8,010 nt of DNA from an uncultured Pseudomonadota bacterium. Its GTDB lineage: Bacteria; Bdellovibrionota_B; Oligoflexia; Oligoflexales; CAILAO01. Made by a program: the position numbers and the translations under genes. The notes below the pieces were generated by a model, which saw only the letters and a program-made list of their open reading frames with translations, had not been told where the DNA came from and did not search any database. Position 1 is the first letter of the stretch; each line of letters begins with the position of its first letter. The stretch lies in contig CAILAO010000909.1 in NCBI GenBank assembly GCA_903832105.1, positions 1 through 8,010 of the forward strand, in the 5' to 3' direction. Shown here in pieces: positions 1 through 5,376 of the stretch.

Positions 1-102
1 ACTAGACTGCAATTAGCAAAATATGTTTAGTAATGTCGCTTAGATCGGATTTGTGGACAGTTCGATAACAGCCGGATTTTATAACACATTGATATTACAA
101 GG

Positions 103-134
103 TTGCAAGGATGGTATGGATTTTGAAGTATAAT
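103..134 (+). promoter_or_regulatory. Candidate promoter upstream of the small two-gene module
   Basis: A perfect TATAAT lies at 129-134, about 50 bases before the GTG start at 186. The best -35-like hexamer is TTGCAA at 103-108 (4 of 6 matches to TTGACA), but its spacer of 20 bases is longer than the usual 16-18. Only the -10 element is convincing. The surrounding DNA is AT-rich, so a chance match is possible. If real, transcription would start near 141 and give a leader of about 45 bases. Confidence 0.4.
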
Positions 135-147
135 TAAAGTATATTAG

Positions 148-167
148 CCCCGTTTTACTGGGGTTTT
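148..167 (+). terminator. Weak stem-loop with T-run in the leader of the first gene
   Basis: CCCC at 148-151 can pair with GGGG at 160-163 across an 8-base loop, followed directly by TTTT at 164-167. The layout resembles an intrinsic terminator, but a 4-bp stem is weak. It lies between the candidate -10 (129-134) and the GTG start at 186. It could be a leaky attenuator for the downstream pair, the end of a transcript entering from the left, or chance. Confidence 0.3.
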
Positions 168-185
168 GGTAAGACAGGAGTTTTT

Positions 186-365
186 GTGAGTACCGCAAAA
201 AAAATAGAAAAGAAAAGTAAAAAGGAAGATCCAGCTTTAGAACAAGCAAGGAAAGATAACTACGAATTTGCAAAAAATCTGACGGATGAAGATATTTTCA
301 AGACTTTAAAATCCTTTGGAATGAGTGACAAAGAAGCAAAAGAAGCAGTCGAAAACCGTTTATAA
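186..365 (+). CDS. Small Lys/Glu-rich protein (59 aa), coupled to a TumE-like gene
   Basis: This is a 59-codon reading frame with a GTG start at 186-188, preceded by AGGAG at 176-180 with a 5-base gap, which is a good ribosome binding site. The first 20 residues are strongly basic and lysine-rich. The C-terminal half (about residues 25-59, containing FKTLKSFGMSDKEAKEAVEN) is charged, likely helical, and has no membrane segment or signal peptide. I do not recognise a family. Its TAA (363-365) shares one base with the ATG (365-367) of the next gene, so the two are almost certainly co-transcribed and translationally coupled. Because the partner looks like a TumE-type toxin, this protein may be its antitoxin or accessory factor. 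That is inferred from position only: it shows no helix-turn-helix such as TumA-type antitoxins carry. The real-gene call rests on the ribosome binding site, the overlap and the coding-like composition. Confidence 0.72.
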   Translation: MSTAKKIEKKSKKEDPALEQARKDNYEFAKNLTDEDIFKTLKSFGMSDKEAKEAVENRL

Positions 366-895
366 TGATCCTGAACCCACGCGACATTTTACCTTCAATC
401 CTGACTCGATATTTTCAGAATCTTTTTGAACAGATCTTGAACCTACCAAACGTTGCAAGCGTATTTTTCTCTCTTCGCGGTCGATCTCCAGAAGATTTCT
501 TGGATTGGGAATACGTTCTCGAACATGTATTGTATCGCGATACAATTCTTGTTTCTTTGAATATCACAACTGCAACAAACAAAGCCTTTTTGCTCTTAAT
601 CCGCTTTGACTGGAAATCAACAGAAACCATTTCCAAAAAATATCCTGGAGCAACACCCTGCGGAGATGTTACGCCATATGAATTTATCGGCAATTATGTG
701 GTGACGTTATCTCAGCAAACGGGTGAAAAGTGCTTTGCGGTTGACGTTGAACCACACCATGGTCAGTTCAGCACTTTTCCTTTTCATTGCCACAAATACC
801 CAAAAGAATTAGACCGTCTATTGGATACCATCGAAACATTTGATGGTACATTCGCATCACTTATTAAACTTCTGAGTTTCTACCTTAAATCTTGA
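365..895 (+). CDS. Hypothetical protein with TumE/DUF6516-like C-terminal motif (putative toxin)
   Basis: This 176-residue soluble protein starts at the ATG that overlaps the stop of the upstream small gene. No signal peptide or membrane helix is visible. Residues 127-143 read D-V-E-P-H-H then S-T-F-P-x-H-x-H: Asp127, Pro130, His131, His132, Thr137, Phe138, Pro139, His141 and His143. From memory, a DNxPHH...TFPHHxH block near the C-terminus is typical of TumE/DUF6516 proteins, which are proposed toxins of small two-gene toxin-antitoxin modules. The N-terminal half (helix-rich, then strands around residues 60-82) is compatible with that fold but gives no further signature. At 176 residues it is longer than the roughly 100-150 I expect for TumE, with extra sequence around 84-120 that includes a Cys at 99 and another at 123. 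TumE usually pairs with an HTH antitoxin; here the partner is a small Lys-rich protein. The open frame is firm, the family assignment is moderate, and toxicity is inference. It could instead be an unrelated His-rich hydrolase. Confidence 0.75.
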   Translation: MILNPRDILPSILTRYFQNLFEQILNLPNVASVFFSLRGRSPEDFLDWEYVLEHVLYRDTILVSLNITTATNKAFLLLIRFDWKSTETISKKYPGATPCGDVTPYEFIGNYVVTLSQQTGEKCFAVDVEPHHGQFSTFPFHCHKYPKELDRLLDTIETFDGTFASLIKLLSFYLKS

Positions 896-926
896 AGTGT
901 CATCACAAAGGAATCGTGTTTAATTC

Positions 927-999
927 GGAGCATGGAGCAAATGATTTTATATAGATTTGGAGTAGATTTGTAGATTTGGAGCACGGAGCAGGTGATTTT
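927..999 (+). repeat. 22-bp imperfect direct repeat, two copies
   Basis: Copy one at 927-948 reads GGAGCATGGAGCAAATGATTTT at the pattern level ggagca-N-ggagca-NN-tgatttt, and copy two at 978-999 matches it at 19 of 22 positions; the repeat period is 51 bases. Each copy is itself a doubled GGAGCA unit. The GGAG start recalls the conserved tetranucleotide at the head of REP sequences, which would suit the nearby RAYT gene. However, I see no convincing palindrome behind it, so calling these REPs would be a stretch. Confidence 0.6.
965..978 (+). repeat. Left copy of a 14-bp repeat bracketing the RAYT gene
   Basis: GATTTGTAGATTTG here matches GATTTGTTGATTTG at 2008-2021 at 13 of 14 positions, in the same orientation. 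The transposase gene (1188-1835) lies between them. The motif is itself a tandem GATTTG, so slippage could create it independently. The CACGGAGC that follows at 982-989 recurs inverted as GCTCCGTG at 1995-2002 on the other side. Confidence 0.4.
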
Positions 1000-1187
1000 C
1001 AAAATGCAAAAGGAAAGAGAAGGTTCGAAAATTTTCATTAAAAAACGCGGGAAGGCCGGTTTGCTTTTGGATTCAATATGTTCGATAAAAAAAATCACAC
1101 CCAGTTGCGGATCTGGTCCTCTTTTGCATTTCTCGTTATCGTTTTTGTTTTGTATTTTGCATCTTTTTAAAAAGCCACCCACCTTGG

Positions 1188-1835
1188 TTAAGGAGGCGCT
1201 CGGTCCATTTTCTTTAGACATTCACGAAAATAGGTTTCGCGTGCAGCCTTTGTTGATTCGGTGCCGATCGTGTGGGTATGTTCATATACAGCGTCATCGA
1301 ATGAGTGTTGTGATTTTAATCCTTGTTCTTCTTTAAAAAGTTTTTGAAAGTGGTCCTCTACGAATTCTATTTCATTCTCACTTTTCACGATCCCAAGATC
1401 TTTGTATGAACTTAAAAGTGAAAGAGGCTCGCCGCTGATACGAAAATAAAGGGAACAATATGGATAGTTTCTAGGGTCAATTTTGGTAGCGCGATAAATA
1501 TTGAACCAAATATATCCGATGGTGTTGATAAGATATTCTTCAGTTGTAATCATGGGAGATTTGTAACGCTCACGAAGTGCGTGGCTATCTCGCTTAAGAA
1601 CAAAATTTACTTTTCTGGCAATAAGAGAATTCGTTGTGCGCATAAAATTCCCAAGTGATTTTGCGGAACGAGCCTTAATCAAGGCATGCGCATGATTGTC
1701 AAGAATCGCAAAGTCATAGAATTTTATACCGTGCCTTTTAGCATATTTAGTCCATGTCGTGATGATGTACTTTTTTATCACCTCTCTCCTAAACAAAAAC
1801 TCCCGATTTAGGCAGCGAAAGGTGACATGTATCAA
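1188..1835 (-). CDS. REP-associated tyrosine transposase (RAYT, Y1/HUH IS200-like family)
   Basis: The protein is a single-strand DNA transposase of the Y1/HUH superfamily, the kind associated with REP repeats. The N-terminal IHVTFRCLNREFLF (residues 2-15) is the family's opening strand. LDNHAHALIK (residues 45-54) holds the HUH metal-binding pair His48 and His50. Near residues 84-120 comes the conserved RERYKSP...YLINTIGYIWFN block. The catalytic tyrosine should lie there, with Tyr101 and Tyr108 as candidates, though I cannot choose by eye. A charged tail of about 80 residues follows. The length of 215 residues is normal. The first standard start, TTG at 1835, sits inside the conserved opening. 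The frame stays open upstream to 1907 (stop TAG at 1908-1910) and reads IPRSYIVSDNSL, like the usual MPR... beginning. A strong AGGAGG lies at 1886-1881 (minus), so the true start may be non-standard or the 5' end may carry a lesion. It probably cuts and joins REP-like ends. Confidence 0.82.
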   Translation of the reverse strand: MIHVTFRCLNREFLFRREVIKKYIITTWTKYAKRHGIKFYDFAILDNHAHALIKARSAKSLGNFMRTTNSLIARKVNFVLKRDSHALRERYKSPMITTEEYLINTIGYIWFNIYRATKIDPRNYPYCSLYFRISGEPLSLLSSYKDLGIVKSENEIEFVEDHFQKLFKEEQGLKSQHSFDDAVYEHTHTIGTESTKAARETYFRECLKKMDRAPP

Positions 1836-2018
1836 CGAATTATCAGAAACTATGTAACTTCTTGGAATACTCGTATCATACCTCCTACCGAAAATCTGGC
1901 AGATGGACTATATGAACGGGTTTCCTGGATTGCTATGGGCATGTATCATTCTCATTGGGCGAGTTAACTAGCTGAGTATTTTAAGGAACTTTTCGCTCCG
2001 TGGTGTTGATTTGTTGAT
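1836..2018. other. Spacer between RAYT and ATPase remnant
   Basis: The minus-strand RAYT frame probably extends into 1836-1868, and perhaps to 1907. On the plus strand, one frame is continuous with the ATPase remnant and runs from an ATG at 1827. It is broken by TAA at 1965-1967 and TGA at 2007-2009. Its first part does not look like the DUF4143 family, although LAEYFKEL at 1968-1991 faintly resembles the family's LAEx-F-V-x-QEL segment. An 8-bp tandem duplication, GTTGATTT, occupies 2005-2012 and 2013-2020. No intact gene is present. Confidence 0.5.
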
Positions 2019-2021
2019 TTG
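2008..2021 (+). repeat. Right copy of the 14-bp repeat, at the ATPase break point
   Basis: GATTTGTTGATTTG differs by one base from the copy at 965-978. It overlaps a perfect 8-bp tandem duplication (2005-2020). Codons recognisable as DUF4143 begin immediately after it, so it marks the break in that gene. Confidence 0.4.
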
Positions 2022-2357
2022 TATCATGAATCAGGTATTGAACCGCCAGAGATTCATTTTTGGATGAGGGAATCAAAGAGCAGTTCAGCCGAAGTAGACT
2101 ATGTTATTTCTGAGGGAAACCTTATAGTCCCTATCGAAGTTAAAGCTGGACAGTCAGGGTCAATGAAGTCACTAGCTGTTTTTGTTGATGAAAAGAAAGT
2201 AGACTTTGCTGTTCGTTTTGATCTTAATCCCCCATCTCTTTTTCCCGTTAAACTGACTCTGTCCAATCAAAACAAAGTGAAGTACGATCTGCTTTCTCTT
2301 CCGCTGTTTTTCGCGAACCAAACCAGACGATTAATCGATGAATACAGGGCGTCTTAA
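2019..2357 (+). pseudogene. 3' remnant of an AAA/DUF4143 family ATPase gene
   Basis: The encoded 112 residues match the C-terminal part of the large prokaryotic AAA ATPase plus DUF4143 family. IHFWMRESKSSSAEVDYVI (residues 12-30) and IVPIEVKAG (residues 36-44) form the nuclease-like core with Asp27, Glu40 and Lys42, as in the PD-(D/E)xK arrangement. KSLAVFVDEK follows. Full family members are usually around 400 residues, with a Walker A ATPase domain at the front. That domain and most of the gene are missing, and an in-frame TGA at 2007-2009 closes the frame upstream. The only possible start is TTG at 2019, with no ribosome binding site. The 3' end is intact and stops 9 bases before the convergent gluQ stop. 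I infer a decayed gene truncated near the repeat at 2008-2021. A functional short protein is unlikely but cannot be excluded. Confidence 0.82.
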
Positions 2358-2366
2358 AATGTCGGG

Positions 2367-3341
2367 TTAAAAAAGATTCGGCATAAGATGTTCTAGGGCG
2401 TCTTTAAGCTTTGTAGGCTGATTGGACGGGATTTTTTTTAAGAAAAAAAGTGCTTCCCCGATGATAACGTCGGGATACTCTCCAGCCTCTCGCCTTTTCG
2501 TAACGCCTTCGGCTAGCGTGCGTTTGCTGAGCTTTACCCCCTTTTCATCGGCGATCAAAGGGTGATGATAAAAAAGCGGGAGGGATCTTCGCCCTAGAGC
2601 GCGCGCGAGGGCTATCTGCCTTCCCGTCGAAGACAGGAGGTCCTGCCCGCGGACGACAAGATTTACGCCATGATGTATGTCATCCACGACAACGGCAAAT
2701 TGATAAGTCCAATTGCCGTGTCGATCCCGCAGCAGAATGTCCCCGCATTGATCGAATGGATTTTGGTGTTGTTCCCCAAGAAAACCGTCAAGAAACGTCT
2801 CAATTTTGTCCTCAACTTTAAAGCGTAGTCCCACATTTTTTTCCGTAAGAGAAAAACCTTTTTCTCGACACGCCCCCTTGTAATGAAGCTCCTCACCGGA
2901 GGATACGATCTCTTTCCTGGAACAACGGCATGCAAAGACAAGCCCGCTCTTGATCAGTTCATCAAGGGCCGCGATGTAGCGATCTTCTGAATCACTCTGC
3001 CGATAGGCGGAAGGTTGACCTGCCCGATCGGGGCCAAGAGCATACTCAAATCCAAGCCATTCAAGATCGCGGAAAATGGCCGTTTCGTACTCAGGTCGGC
3101 AGCGCCCGCGATCATGATCCTCGATCCTTAAAATGACTTTGGCGCGAACGGCTTTTGCAACAGCCCACACAAAAAGCGCTGAGGCCACATGACCCAAGTG
3201 AAGATATCCCGTGGGGCTAGGGGCAAAGCGGGTAACAGGGTTTGGAGAAAGTTTCCTTTTTAAATCTTCTAAGTTCTTCATGCGTTTAGAATATGGTATA
3301 AATAGAGGGACTTCAATTTTATTATTCATGCGAGATGTCAA
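2367..3341 (-). CDS. gluQ: Glutamyl-Q tRNA(Asp) synthetase (GluQ-RS)
   Basis: This class I synthetase paralogue activates glutamate and attaches it to queuosine at position 34 of tRNA-Asp. It is a truncated GluRS core without the anticodon-binding domain, which explains the short length. Residues 38-51 hold RFAPSPTGYLHLGH, the HIGH motif. Cys138, Cys140, Tyr154 and Cys158 form the C-x-C...Y-x3-C zinc site characteristic of GluQ-RS. Residues 211-242 (WTYQFAVVVDDIHHGVNLVVRG and on) are the tRNA/amino-acid pocket block. KLSKR (270-274) is the KMSKS equivalent. The longest frame starts at TTG 3341, which would overlap argS. ATG at 3281 gives about 304 residues, close to the usual 290-310, and keeps every motif, so I prefer it. 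ATG at 3329 is a third option. None has a clear ribosome binding site. For the 3281 start, TTGAAG and TATTCT hexamers 17 bases apart lie just upstream. The gene is divergent from argS. Confidence 0.93.
   Translation of the reverse strand: MTSRMNNKIEVPLFIPYSKRMKNLEDLKRKLSPNPVTRFAPSPTGYLHLGHVASALFVWAVAKAVRAKVILRIEDHDRGRCRPEYETAIFRDLEWLGFEYALGPDRAGQPSAYRQSDSEDRYIAALDELIKSGLVFACRCSRKEIVSSGEELHYKGACREKGFSLTEKNVGLRFKVEDKIETFLDGFLGEQHQNPFDQCGDILLRDRHGNWTYQFAVVVDDIHHGVNLVVRGQDLLSSTGRQIALARALGRRSLPLFYHHPLIADEKGVKLSKRTLAEGVTKRREAGEYPDVIIGEALFFLKKIPSNQPTKLKDALEHLMPNLF
3294..3302 (+). promoter_or_regulatory. Extended -10 promoter candidate for argS
   Basis: TGGTATAAA at 3294-3302 is an extended -10 element: TG, one base, then TATAAA (5 of 6 matches). 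The -35 region about 17 bases upstream (near 3274-3279) is poor, which extended -10 promoters tolerate. Transcription would start near 3309, giving argS a leader of about 26-35 bases. The element lies inside the 5' part of the longest gluQ frame but just upstream of the preferred gluQ start at 3281, which supports the shorter gluQ start. Confidence 0.45.
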
Positions 3342-5140
3342 TCATGAGTCAATTAAGAAATCCTTGTAAAGATAGTTTAGCTGAAGACATTAAATCCGCT
3401 TTCTCTAAGATGGGCGTCAAATTTGAGGAGGCTTTTCCAGGGACAGAACCAGTCTCGATGCAAATTGCGGATACGCTTGAAAAGCCGCCTGAGCCACATC
3501 CTGGCGATTACGCATTCCCCTGCTTTCGCCTAGCTAAAGTCCTAAAGAAGGCCCCCCCAGCCATCGCTACCGAACTTGTAACTTTATTAAATCAGGGTCG
3601 CAAGCCAGGTTCATGGTTTAAAGAAGCTATCGCGGTCGGACCCTTTGCAAATTTTTTAATCGACAAAACGGTGCTGGCCAAGGTTCTTTTACCAAAGGTC
3701 TGTGATGGAACCTATCGAGGAGAATTGAAAGCGGATGTTTCCCGCTCGTCCGTTCGCGTGATGGTTGAATATTCACAGCCCAATACTCACAAGGAATTTC
3801 ATGTGGGTCATGTTCGTAATGTCGCGCTCGGCGGCGCGCTCTGCGAGCTTTTTAAATATGCCGGATACCAGGTGGTTGCCGCGAATTATATTGGAGATGA
3901 AGGGACTCATATCGCTAAGTGTCTTTGGCATATACAAAAGAAAGGCCTCAAAGCTCCTGAAGAGAAGAAGGGAGAATGGCTTGGTGACATGTATGCCGAG
4001 GCGACGCGCACCCTAGCAAATGCATCTGAAGAAGATCGAAAGTTGATGGATCAGGAGGTGTCTCAAGTCCTTCGAGAAATCGAGAGTAAGCGCGGCCCCA
4101 TTTATGACGAGTGGAAAAAAACACGTCAGTGGTCGCTCGACGACTTTAATGCCAACTACGCATGGCTCGGTATTGCCTTTGATCACTTCTTCTACGAATC
4201 TGAGTTTACGGAAGAAGGTCAGTTGCTCGTCGATGAATACCAGAAGCTTGGATTTTTTAAGGAAGATCAAGGCGCCATTGGCATCGATCTTAGTCCTTAT
4301 AAGCTAGGTTTCATGATCGTTCGAAAACGTGACGGTAATATTCTATATGCAACGAGAGATCTTGCTCTCGCACGGAAAAAGTTTAACGACTTTAAAATCG
4401 ATCGTTCGATTGTGGTTGTGGCATGTGAACAAAATCACCACTTTAAACAGGTCTTCAAGACTCTTGAACTCATGGGATTTCCGCAGGCCAAGTCTTGTTA
4501 TCATCTAAGTTACGGCATGGTGGTGCTCCCCGAGGGAAAGATGTCGTCGAGAGCGGGGAACTCCGTTACATTTAACACCCTGCGAACCGAAATGCTTTCG
4601 GAACTTCATCAATATCTCGAAAAATATAAAGATGAGTGGACACCCCAAGAGATTGAAGAGACAGCGCATCGACTCTGTCAAGGCGCAATCAAGTACGGCA
4701 TGCTCTACTGTGACGCCAATCGCGAAATTGTATTTGATCTCAAAAATTGGCTTTCCTTCGAGGGAAACACGGGCCCTTATCTCATGTATAGTTCCACGAG
4801 GACGCAATCGATTTTGAGGAAAGCGGAAGAGCAAGGGAGCCACGAATCCTTCACGCACTTGGATCTTTTAGCCGAAGAATCGGAGCATGAACTTTTACGC
4901 TATCTTTTTGATTTCAATGAAATTGCACTTCAGGCGGCGGAATTATATAAACCAAGCTTACTCACAAATCATCTGTTCTACATGTGCAAGTCATTTAATC
5001 GTTTTTACACCGATGTCCCTGTACTCAAAGCATCCTCAGAAGAATTGCTTGGAGCGAGGCTCGCGTTGATCAGTGCGTTTAGTTCCGTATTAAAGACGGG
5101 GCTTTCTCTTCTTGGGATTATCCCTCCGGATAAGATGTGA
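3335..5140 (+). CDS. argS: Arginyl-tRNA synthetase
   Basis: The cytoplasmic class Ia synthetase charges tRNA-Arg. Its 601 residues are near the family norm (577 in E. coli). Domains in order: the N-terminal Add1 tRNA-binding domain (about residues 1-130, with PGDYAFPCFRLAK at 56-68); the catalytic Rossmann core with VEYSQPN (144-150) and HVGH (156-159, the HIGH motif), NYIGDEGTHIAK (184-195) and YATRDLA (338-344); GKMSSRAGN (401-409), a KMSKS loop with Arg in the last position, a variant that I recall being common in this family; and the C-terminal anticodon-binding DALR helix bundle from about 470, with FEGNTGPYLMYS (475-486) and FNRFYTDVPVL (554-564). ATG at 3335 and ATG at 3344 are both possible starts. 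Only a weak GAG at 3332-3334 is present, better spaced for 3344. The gene is intact. It is divergent from gluQ and followed by a 236-base gap before tolQ. Confidence 0.97.
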   Translation: MSIMSQLRNPCKDSLAEDIKSAFSKMGVKFEEAFPGTEPVSMQIADTLEKPPEPHPGDYAFPCFRLAKVLKKAPPAIATELVTLLNQGRKPGSWFKEAIAVGPFANFLIDKTVLAKVLLPKVCDGTYRGELKADVSRSSVRVMVEYSQPNTHKEFHVGHVRNVALGGALCELFKYAGYQVVAANYIGDEGTHIAKCLWHIQKKGLKAPEEKKGEWLGDMYAEATRTLANASEEDRKLMDQEVSQVLREIESKRGPIYDEWKKTRQWSLDDFNANYAWLGIAFDHFFYESEFTEEGQLLVDEYQKLGFFKEDQGAIGIDLSPYKLGFMIVRKRDGNILYATRDLALARKKFNDFKIDRSIVVVACEQNHHFKQVFKTLELMGFPQAKSCYHLSYGMVVLPEGKMSSRAGNSVTFNTLRTEMLSELHQYLEKYKDEWTPQEIEETAHRLCQGAIKYGMLYCDANREIVFDLKNWLSFEGNTGPYLMYSSTRTQSILRKAEEQGSHESFTHLDLLAEESEHELLRYLFDFNEIALQAAELYKPSLLTNHLFYMCKSFNRFYTDVPVLKASSEELLGARLALISAFSSVLKTGLSLLGIIPPDKM

Positions 5141-5259
5141 GAGCGGGAGTGGAAACGGGGTTTCAACAGCGCGGCGTTTTAGCCCGATCCTGTTGGAAAA
5201 CATCGAAAGTCATTGAAATTTATGAGAAAAAATCTGTGCCTATCCGCGCTAGAAACTGC

Positions 5260-5265
5260 TATGAT
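5260..5265 (+). promoter_or_regulatory. Extended -10 promoter candidate for the tol operon
   Basis: TATGAT at 5260-5265 is preceded by TG at 5257-5258, forming an extended -10 (TGCTATGAT). No good -35 is present about 17 bases upstream. Transcription would begin near 5271, leaving a leader of about 105 bases that contains the stem-loop at 5284-5313. The tol genes could also be read from argS, which is on the same strand. Confidence 0.38.
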
Positions 5266-5283
5266 TCCTCCAATTCTTTTCGA

Positions 5284-5313
5284 GCTTTCCGCAATCTGGT
5301 AGAATCGGAAAGC
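5284..5313 (+). terminator. Perfect 8-bp stem-loop between argS and tolQ
   Basis: GCTTTCCG (5284-5291) and CGGAAAGC (5306-5313) are perfect inverse complements around a 14-base loop. The following bases are GTTTAGATTGTTT, T-rich but not an uninterrupted run. The structure could end argS transcripts imperfectly, or it could be a leader hairpin for tolQ, since it lies 63 bases before the tolQ start and downstream of the candidate -10 at 5260-5265. Confidence 0.45.
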
Positions 5314-5376
5314 GTTTAGATTGTTTATGGTTAGTGCAGTTTTTAAATCATTTCTGTTTCGAAGTCAGGAAGTATC

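Larger units (their letters stand above)
896..1187. other. Non-coding AT-rich spacer with short repeats
   Basis: These 292 bases separate the TumE-like gene from the 3' end of the transposase. Open frames on both strands lack ribosome binding sites and give low-complexity translations, so I see no gene. The stretch contains a 22-bp imperfect direct repeat (927-948 and 978-999), a tandem GATTTG motif (965-978), and an inverted pair sharing AAATGCAAAAG (1002-1012) with CTTTTGCATTT (1121-1131). TTTTGCAT recurs at 1155-1162. No clear terminator for the upstream gene was found. Confidence 0.6.
965..2021 (-). mobile_element. Possible RAYT unit bounded by short repeats
   Basis: The proposed element consists of the Y1-family transposase gene plus flanks, bounded by near-identical 14-bp direct repeats (965-978 and 2008-2021), with an inverted 8-mer just inside each side (982-989 and 1995-2002). 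The right boundary falls exactly where a truncated DUF4143 ATPase gene becomes recognisable. RAYT genes are usually single-copy and domesticated, and they do not normally make target duplications. The boundaries could therefore reflect recombination between dispersed repeats rather than transposition. This is inference from layout only. Confidence 0.3.
5141..5376 (+). other. argS-tolQ intergenic leader
   Basis: These 236 bases hold no gene I can support. A frame starting inside the argS stop region (5137) runs to about 5319 but has no ribosome binding site and no coding look. The stretch contains a weak 5-bp hairpin (GAAAC 5152-5156 with GTTTC 5160-5164), the extended -10 at 5260-5265 and the 8-bp stem-loop at 5284-5313. 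Confidence 0.6.

Noticed and set aside
896..1187. CRISPR array
   Set aside because: Only two imperfect repeat copies with a single spacer-like interval are present, and there are no cas genes.
1169..1196. Possible minus-strand terminator for the RAYT gene: CCTT/AAGG stem around 1182-1193, then TTTTT
   Set aside because: The stem is short with an A-A mismatch when extended, it includes the stop codon, and five bases separate it from the T-run. It is too weak to annotate.
880..1336. Overlapping open frames of about 113 residues on both strands
   Set aside because: They overlap each other and the transposase 3' end, lack ribosome binding sites, and have low-complexity translations driven by AT-rich repeats.
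1827..1967. 46-codon plus-strand frame (MYQRIIRNYV...) in the same frame as the ATPase remnant
   Set aside because: It overlaps the likely N-terminus of the RAYT gene, has no ribosome binding site and does not resemble the ATPase family. The shared frame is probably chance.
4505..4858. 117-residue minus-strand frame inside argS
   Set aside because: It is a shadow of the strongly supported argS reading frame, with no family features.
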